Positions 27,562-31,670 of a DNA stretch of 31,670 nt are shown here, piece by piece. The position numbers and the translations under genes were made by a program. The stretch covers positions 1 through 31,670 of the forward strand of contig CAUSQL010000016.1 in NCBI GenBank assembly GCA_963533935.1, read 5' to 3'. The notes below the pieces were generated by a model. It had not been told where the DNA came from, ran no database searches, and saw only the letters and a list, made by a program, of their open reading frames with translations. Source of the stretch: CAUSKK01 sp963533935 (GTDB taxonomy: Bacteria; Pseudomonadota; Gammaproteobacteria; Cardiobacteriales; Cardiobacteriaceae). How positions within the stretch are numbered: the stretch's first letter is position 1; each line of letters starts with the position of its first letter.

Positions 27562-29988
27562 TTAAAGAGAAGATTGCCAGCCCTTGAGCTTGGCGGCGAA
27601 GTCGTCGGCGGCCAGTTCGCCAATGATGGTCTCCCGCGGGGCGGCCAGCGGCGCCCGGGGCCCATAGGCCAGCACCGCCGGCGGGCCCACCAATTTCAGG
27701 CTTTTAAAGATGGCCCGGTGCTGGTCGTTGAAGTCCGTAACGTCCAGCTTCAGCAGGGTGAAGCGGCCCAGGTCCGCCGCAAAGCGCGGGTTACGCCAAA
27801 TTTCCCGCTCCCAGCGCTGGCAGGCCACGCACCAGTCGGCGTAGAAATCCACCAGCACCGGCTTGCTGCTCTGGCCCAGGGCCCGTTCCAGTTCGCCCTT
27901 CGTATTAATGGTGATGAATTGGGCCGCATTTTTACCGACAGTAGAAGCGCTTCCTTGTCTGTAAGACAAGGAAGCGCCTGAGCCGTAAGGCGAAGAACCG
28001 CTCCCCTGTTCGTAAATTTCCCCGTCGCTGAAGAGCTTACTGCCCAGGGCCAGGGCGAGAATGAAGGCCAGCAGGCTGATGAACAGCCGCAGCCGGTCGC
28101 CGCGATTTTCCAGCTTATTGGGCAGCCAGTAGACGCAGGCGAACAGGGCGTAGCCGGTCCACAGCAGCTGACCCGCCAGCAGCGGCGCAATGCGCGTTAG
28201 TAGCCACAGGCCCACCGCCAGCAGGGCGAAGGCGAAAAGGCTCTTCACCCGATTCATCCAGCCGCCGGCCTTCGGCATGTACTTCTTCAGAGCGCTGGCG
28301 AAGACCAGCAGCGGGAAGCCCATGCCCAGGCCGAAGACGAACAGGGCCAGGGCGCCCTTGGCCACCGTGGTTTGAGTTACGAAAATCAGCAGCGCCGCCA
28401 GTATGGGCGTGGCGCAGGGGCTGACCACCAGAATGGAGAGGGCGCCCATGGCTAGGGCGCCGCCGAAGGAGCCGCTCTTCTGCTGGCGGCTGAGCTTATC
28501 CACGCCGCGGTTCAGGAAGGCCGGCCCCTGAATGACGAACACATCGAAGAGGGACAGGGCTAAACCAATGAACAGCAGGGCCACCAGGGCGGAAATCCAC
28601 GGTTTCTGCAGCACCAGCTGTAAATTCACCTCGGAATAGGCGAAGACGGCACCGAGCAGGGCCAGGGCCAGGGCCATGCCGAGCACGTAGGTGCTGACCA
28701 GGGCGTAGGCGCGGCGGCTGCTGACGTTTTGCCCCACTACCATGGAGCTGACGATGGGCACCAGCGGGTAAACGCAGGCGGTGAAGGAGGCGCCCAGGCC
28801 CATGAGCCAGACCCAGAAGAGGGCGGCGAAGAAATTGGTTTGCAGCCGTTGGGTGATGCCGTCGGCCAGGGAGCCGGACGAACCGGTTCCCGGCGAAGCG
28901 GTAGCCGGCGCGTCAGCCGCCGAACCAGTGTCCGGCTGAACCGCTTCAGTGGCCCGATGGTCGCTCTCGGCGCTTGGATTAGTCGTAACTGCCGTTGCCG
29001 GCTTATCTTTACCTACACCCAAAGCGCCCCCCTGTTTGTTATTCAGCGGAAAACTGCGGGTGAAGGGCGGATAGCAGATTTTGCCCTCCTCGCAGCCCTG
29101 GAGCTGGAGGGTGAATTCATTGCCGCTTAACTGCGCCCGTGGCACGGTGAAGCTCAATTTATGGCGGTAAATTTCCTGCTCGCCGAAGAACTCGTCCCGG
29201 TGCATTTCCCCCGGCGGCAGCGCCAGTTCCCCCGGCCCGCGAATCTTACTTTTATAGAGGTAGAAGCCGGCGGGCATGGTGATGGCCACGCTTAAATCGC
29301 CGTTCTGCTCGTAGGCGAAGTCGCTGACGAAGGCTTCCTCATCGCTCAGGGTCTTGCTCTGATTAAAGAGCCCCCGATTGGGGTTGGGGCTGGCCCGGTT
29401 CATGGCGGCCGTCGGTTCGGCTACCGCCGGCGTTGGTTCAGCGTTCGTTGGCGTTGCATCAGCTGTCGCTGCCTGCGGTTCGGCTACCGCCGGCGTTGGT
29501 TCAGCATTCGCTGCCTGCGGCTCAACATTCGTTGGCGTTGCATCAGCTACCGCCGGCGTCGGCTCAGCGTCCGCTGGCTTCGGTTCAGCTGTCGCTGGCT
29601 CGGCCGCCGGCGCTTCCAGCACCCAGCGGGTGGGCGGATAGCACACCACGTCCTTCTTACAGCCCTGGGTTACCAGCTCATAGCTATCGGCCTTATCCCG
29701 CAACTTCAGGGTCGGCGGCTGTTCCCAGGTCTGCACCGGCCCCAGGTAGGGGTCTTCCTTCGCCACCGGCGCCGGGCTACTTTCGTAGTTCTGGCCGCCA
29801 TTGACCGTGGTCTTATTGGCGTAAAGGTAGTGCTCGGCGGGGAAGTCGATTTTTAGAATTACGTCCCCATTAACATTACTCAGCTGGGGTTTGAACACCT
29901 GCTCCGCCGGCGGCAGCTCTTGGCCCCAGCTCAGGCCGGCACACAGCGCCAGCGCTCCGACGGAAGACTTTATGAATTTTCTAAACAT
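27562..29988 (-). CDS. dsbD: Thiol:disulfide interchange protein DsbD with duplicated alpha domain
   Basis: An 808-residue inner-membrane reductant carrier; E. coli DsbD is about 565. A signal peptide (1-22) leads into a first DsbD-alpha-like domain with Cys110 and Cys116 (QGCKKDVVCYPP). Then comes an Ala/Pro/Thr/Glu repeat linker (about 125-195), a second alpha domain with Cys299 and Cys305 (QGCEEGKICYPPF), another linker, and the eight-helix transport domain with Cys405 (FTACVYPL) and Cys525 (SPCATPIL). A thioredoxin domain with Cys720-VA-Cys723 (ADWCVACQ) ends the protein. Both the linker after the second alpha domain (about 316-327) and the one before the thioredoxin domain (about 658-686) are encoded by copies of the dispersed repeat, in frame. 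ATG 29988. Heads the dsbD-aroQ-accB-accC-prmA cluster. Confidence 0.95.
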   Translation of the reverse strand: MFRKFIKSSVGALALCAGLSWGQELPPAEQVFKPQLSNVNGDVILKIDFPAEHYLYANKTTVNGGQNYESSPAPVAKEDPYLGPVQTWEQPPTLKLRDKADSYELVTQGCKKDVVCYPPTRWVLEAPAAEPATAEPKPADAEPTPAVADATPTNVEPQAANAEPTPAVAEPQAATADATPTNAEPTPAVAEPTAAMNRASPNPNRGLFNQSKTLSDEEAFVSDFAYEQNGDLSVAITMPAGFYLYKSKIRGPGELALPPGEMHRDEFFGEQEIYRHKLSFTVPRAQLSGNEFTLQLQGCEEGKICYPPFTRSFPLNNKQGGALGVGKDKPATAVTTNPSAESDHRATEAVQPDTGSAADAPATASPGTGSSGSLADGITQRLQTNFFAALFWVWLMGLGASFTACVYPLVPIVSSMVVGQNVSSRRAYALVSTYVLGMALALALLGAVFAYSEVNLQLVLQKPWISALVALLFIGLALSLFDVFVIQGPAFLNRGVDKLSRQQKSGSFGGALAMGALSILVVSPCATPILAALLIFVTQTTVAKGALALFVFGLGMGFPLLVFASALKKYMPKAGGWMNRVKSLFAFALLAVGLWLLTRIAPLLAGQLLWTGYALFACVYWLPNKLENRGDRLRLFISLLAFILALALGSKLFSDGEIYEQGSGSSPYGSGASLSYRQGSASTVGKNAAQFITINTKGELERALGQSSKPVLVDFYADWCVACQRWEREIWRNPRFAADLGRFTLLKLDVTDFNDQHRAIFKSLKLVGPPAVLAYGPRAPLAAPRETIIGELAADDFAAKLKGWQSSL
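27935..28016. repeat. Long-form dispersed unit inside dsbD
   Basis: TACCGACAGTAGAAGCGC, then TTCCTTGTCTGTAA, then GACAAGGAAGCGCCTGAGCC, GTAAGGCGAAGAACCGC and TCCCCTGTTCGTAAAT. It contains a perfect 13-bp hairpin (27947-27959 with 27965-27977) and the TGAG...AGAACCGC module of the long form. It is read through in frame and encodes a Gly/Ser-rich linker before the thioredoxin domain. Confidence 0.85.
29008..29041. repeat. Short dispersed unit inside dsbD
   Basis: TTTACCTACACCCAAAGCGC then CCCCCTGTTTGTTA has both unit ends and the AAAGCGCCC core. On the minus strand it encodes NNKQGGALGVGK, just after the second CYPP domain. Confidence 0.8.
29400..29600. repeat. Imperfect tandem repeats in the dsbD alpha-alpha linker
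   Basis: Variants of GGCTACCGCCGGCGTTGGTT and GTTGGCGTTGCATCAGCT recur, encoding TPAVAEPQAA and ADATPTNAEP-type segments of about 10-13 residues. All changes keep the frame. This is a stalk-like linker between the two periplasmic domains, similar in style to the lipoprotein stalks of this genome. Confidence 0.75.
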
Positions 29989-30092
29989 GGTGAGTGAATT
30001 GGTCGCTAAAATCTGGGAAATGTTAGCATTTTACCGGGAACTTGCTCGACTTTTTCGCGCATTTACTAAATTAATTTTTTTAAGGAGCAATC

Positions 30093-30536
30093 ATGAGCCC
30101 TTCACTATTTATTTGGAGCTGGTTAGTTACGGAAATGGTGGTTTTCGCCATTTTTACCTCACTTTTCGGCCTATTTTTCAGCATTATCCTCATTATCGCC
30201 GGCAGCTTCTACGGCCGCTGGCTGCTTAACAATCACCTGCGCAAAATGGCCTACGAGCGCAAAAACCTGGAAATCTCCCCCACCGAAGAGGGCTACAGCC
30301 TGGTGGGCGCCATACTCTTCCTCATTCCCGGCATTTTCTCCTCCCTGCTCGGCGCCTGCTTCGTCTTCAACGGCCTGCGGCTAACCGTGGGCCGCAAGCT
30401 GTGGGACTTCCTGCACCCGGACGAAATCTACGACCGCTACGAGAACTCCATTAAGGGGGTAATGGTGGACGTGCGCCGACCGGACGGCTCCCGGGTGGAC
30501 GCGGAAATCATCAATCGGAAGGACCGCCGTGATTGA
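30093..30536 (+). CDS. FxsA-like small membrane protein
   Basis: A 147-residue protein. One long or two adjacent hydrophobic segments at residues 4-40 (WSWLVTEMVVFAIFTSLFGLFF) are followed by a soluble charged stretch (NHLRKMAYERKNLE) and a second hydrophobic segment (LVGAILFLIPGIFSSLLGACFVF). The tail is cytoplasmic and charged. The IPGxxSxxLG helix and overall layout resemble FxsA-family proteins, which in E. coli affect exclusion of phage T7. The similarity is by topology and one motif, so the name is tentative. ATG 30093 has TAAGGAG upstream. It overlaps the next gene by eight bases. Confidence 0.7.
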   Translation: MSPSLFIWSWLVTEMVVFAIFTSLFGLFFSIILIIAGSFYGRWLLNNHLRKMAYERKNLEISPTEEGYSLVGAILFLIPGIFSSLLGACFVFNGLRLTVGRKLWDFLHPDEIYDRYENSIKGVMVDVRRPDGSRVDAEIINRKDRRD

Positions 30537-31053
30537 GCGCTACAAGGAATTCACGCCGCTGGTGCCGGCCAGCGCCTGGGTGCATGCCCTGGCCTACGTG
30601 AACGGCGACGTGCAGCTGGGCGAGGACGTTAGCGTCTTCCCCAGCGCGGTGATTCGCGGCGACTGCGCCCCAGTGCGCATCGGCGCCCGCAGCAACGTGC
30701 AGGACGGCGCACTGCTGCACACCACCCACCAGAGCCGCTTCAACGACCAGAAGCCTTTAACCATCGGCAGCGACGTAACCATCGGCCACGGCGCCATTCT
30801 CCACGGCTGCACCGTCGGCGATGAATGCCTCATCGGCATGGGCGCCATCGTCCTCGACGGGGCGGTGCTGGAAAAACACGTACTCATCGGCGCCGGCACC
30901 CTGGTGCCGCCGGGTAAGCGGCTGGACGGCGGCTTCCTCTACGTGGGCAGTCCGGCGAAGCCGGTACGGCCATTGACGGCGGCGGAGCTGGAATTCTTTA
31001 AATATTCTGCCGGCAATTACGTGAATATCATGCGGGCCATCCGTAATTCCTAA
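30529..31053 (+). CDS. Gamma-carbonic-anhydrase-like hexapeptide-repeat protein (YrdA/PaaY type)
   Basis: A 174-residue left-handed beta-helix protein. Hexapeptide repeats begin at about residue 20: YVNGDVQLGEDVSVFPSAVI, RGDCAPVRIGARSNVQDGAL, VTIGHGAILHGCTVGDECLI. The metal-ligand histidines of the family are in LLHTTHQS and IGHGAILHGC. The RGD with Arg/Asp, and the C-terminal helix (LTAAELEFFKYSAGNYVNI), fit the YrdA group. Relatives bind zinc or iron, and most have no proven activity. Starts at GTG 30529 with GGAAGGA upstream, eight bases within the previous gene, so the pair is coupled. A repeat hairpin follows the stop. Confidence 0.92.
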   Translation: MIERYKEFTPLVPASAWVHALAYVNGDVQLGEDVSVFPSAVIRGDCAPVRIGARSNVQDGALLHTTHQSRFNDQKPLTIGSDVTIGHGAILHGCTVGDECLIGMGAIVLDGAVLEKHVLIGAGTLVPPGKRLDGGFLYVGSPAKPVRPLTAAELEFFKYSAGNYVNIMRAIRNS

Positions 31054-31060
31054 AAAATAA

Positions 31061-31131
31061 ACATACAACTAAAGCGCCCCTATGTTTGTAAAGTAACGAT
31101 TTACAAACATAGGGGCGCTTTAGTTGTATGT
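31061..31131. repeat. Perfect 32-bp-arm palindrome made of two dispersed units
   Basis: The left arm 31061-31092 (ACATACAACTAAAGCGCCCC then TATGTTTGTAAA) is exactly complementary to the right arm 31100-31131, with a 7-nt loop GTAACGA. This is the cleanest pair in the window and defines the unit ends and core. Lies eight bases after the stop of the hexapeptide-repeat gene; a probable terminator structure. Confidence 0.95.
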
Positions 31132-31300
31132 ATTTATCTATTCCTTTTGGTTGGCGATGATTGTAGAATTAGGCTTCATTTATTTAAAGTCCGATTGGCT
31201 AATTAACAAACTTTGCCGGCGGAGTTCTTAAATTTCTAATTTTGGCTCCGGCGCCAGCCGGTGGTTTTAGTTTATTTTTTTATTTATTTAAGGATTTTTT
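31132..31300. other. Leader region of the downstream lipoprotein gene
   Basis: AT-rich DNA with a small GC hairpin, CCGGC-GCCA-GCCGG (31248-31261), followed by a T-rich stretch that ends in the ribosome-binding site AAGGA (31290-31294). The hairpin plus T-rich tail could attenuate transcription, but the stem is only five pairs. No clear promoter hexamers. Confidence 0.4.
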
Positions 31301-31670
31301 ATGAAAAGGATTCTAGCGTTAAGCTTAATTAGTGCTCTGGTGCTTAGTGCCTGCGGCGGTAGTAGTAGTAGTAATTCACCGGCTCTAAATAATGTGCCCA
31401 TGGTGGCACCCAATAATCAGAACGTTAAACCAAGCGCCACGCCCAGCGTTCAGCCGACCACGCCAGCGGTTACACCGTTAAACAAGGTGAACAGCCAACC
31501 CAAAACTCCCGATGCGCCATCAACTCCCAGCTATAACGGTCCGGCAACAATTCCCATGCCAACCTCTGCAACTCCGGCGAATCCTGCAACTCCGGCGAAT
31601 CCTGCAACTCCGGCCAATCCTGCAACTCCGGCCAATCCTGCAACTCCGGCCAATCCTGCAACTCCGGCCA
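31301..31670 (+). CDS. Stalked surface lipoprotein, 5' part (partial)
   Basis: The first 123 codons of a gene running off the right edge. ATG 31301 follows AAGGA. The signal peptide (MKRILALSLISALVLSAC) ends in lipobox Leu-Ser-Ala-Cys18, followed by GGSSSSN. The mature part is Pro/Ala/Thr/Asn-rich, contains IPMPTSATP similar to the IPMPTG motif of the lipoproteins at 1-2275, and then ATPANP hexapeptide repeats to the window edge. Any functional domain lies outside. It belongs to the same stalked-lipoprotein style as the other three in this window. Confidence 0.88.
   Translation, partial: MKRILALSLISALVLSACGGSSSSNSPALNNVPMVAPNNQNVKPSATPSVQPTTPAVTPLNKVNSQPKTPDAPSTPSYNGPATIPMPTSATPANPATPANPATPANPATPANPATPANPATPA
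31568..31670. repeat. 18-bp tandem repeat encoding ATPANP
   Basis: GCAACTCCGGCGAATCCT or its GCC variant is repeated five times from 31568 with a sixth, incomplete copy cut by the window edge. In frame with the lipoprotein starting at 31301. The array may continue. Confidence 0.95.

Noticed and set aside
761..31131. The AAGCGCC core as a DNA uptake sequence
   Set aside because: It differs from the Neisseria (GCCGTCTGAA) and Pasteurellaceae (AAGTGCGGT, ACAAGCGGT) types, and here it nearly always comes with long conserved flanks and paired arms, which fits a mobile or structural repeat better.

Overview
The window looks like core chromosome of a Gram-negative proteobacterium, most likely a gammaproteobacterium. 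The signs are the cluster dsbD-aroQ-accB-accC-prmA, the cell-wall run mltB-rlpA-ybeD(-lipB), a single-chain PurL, RseC-like and YrdA-like proteins, and several Sec/Lol-type lipoproteins. A relative of Cardiobacteriales is one possibility, but the sequence alone does not settle genus. Coding DNA is GC-rich and spacers are AT-rich. No transposase, integrase, phage gene, rRNA or CRISPR array was seen.

Layout. (1) 1-2275: two minus-strand paralogous lipoproteins with Pro/Thr/Gly-rich stalks; the second ends in a TbpB/Slam-substrate-like barrel domain. (2) 2912-5076, minus: a periplasmic peptidoglycan-binding protein overlapping tgt. (3) 5245-8328, plus: a 1027-residue lipoprotein with a long stalk, a spherulin-4-like glycosidase domain and an unrecognised C-terminal region. 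(4) 8784-13555: ispB, a tRNA-Pro on the opposite strand, pgeF, serA, a DMT exporter and an RseC-like protein. (5) 13588-18338: purL and cca, overlapping. (6) 18460-21474, minus: mltB, rlpA, ybeD, a zinc-ribbon membrane protein and lipB. (7) 21786-24158: a 52-residue DUF1674 (SdhAF4-like) gene, leuA and a VOC-family protein. (8) 24309-29988, minus: dsbD, aroQ, accB, accC, prmA. (9) 30093-31053: an FxsA-like membrane protein and a gamma-carbonic-anhydrase-like protein. (10) From 31301: the start of another stalked lipoprotein.

The most striking non-genic signal is a dispersed family of small palindromic repeats. The short form is about 30 bp: TACATACA-like end, AAGCGCCC core, TGTTTGTA-like end. 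A long form carries an extra TGAG...AACCGCC module of about 35 nt inside the core. About 27 cores occur here. Most lie in spacers, often as head-to-head pairs forming hairpins with arms up to 32 bp. Two copies lie in frame inside dsbD and encode extra linker residues. A different 45-bp direct repeat with hairpins adds about 30 residues to the N-terminus of PrmA.

A second theme is surface lipoproteins whose stalks are encoded by 12- or 18-bp tandem repeats. These units are multiples of three, so copy-number change would alter stalk length without breaking the frame. The rest of the window is housekeeping metabolism: isoprenoid side chain, serine, leucine, purine, fatty acid, lipoate and shikimate pathways, tRNA maturation, envelope redox and murein turnover.
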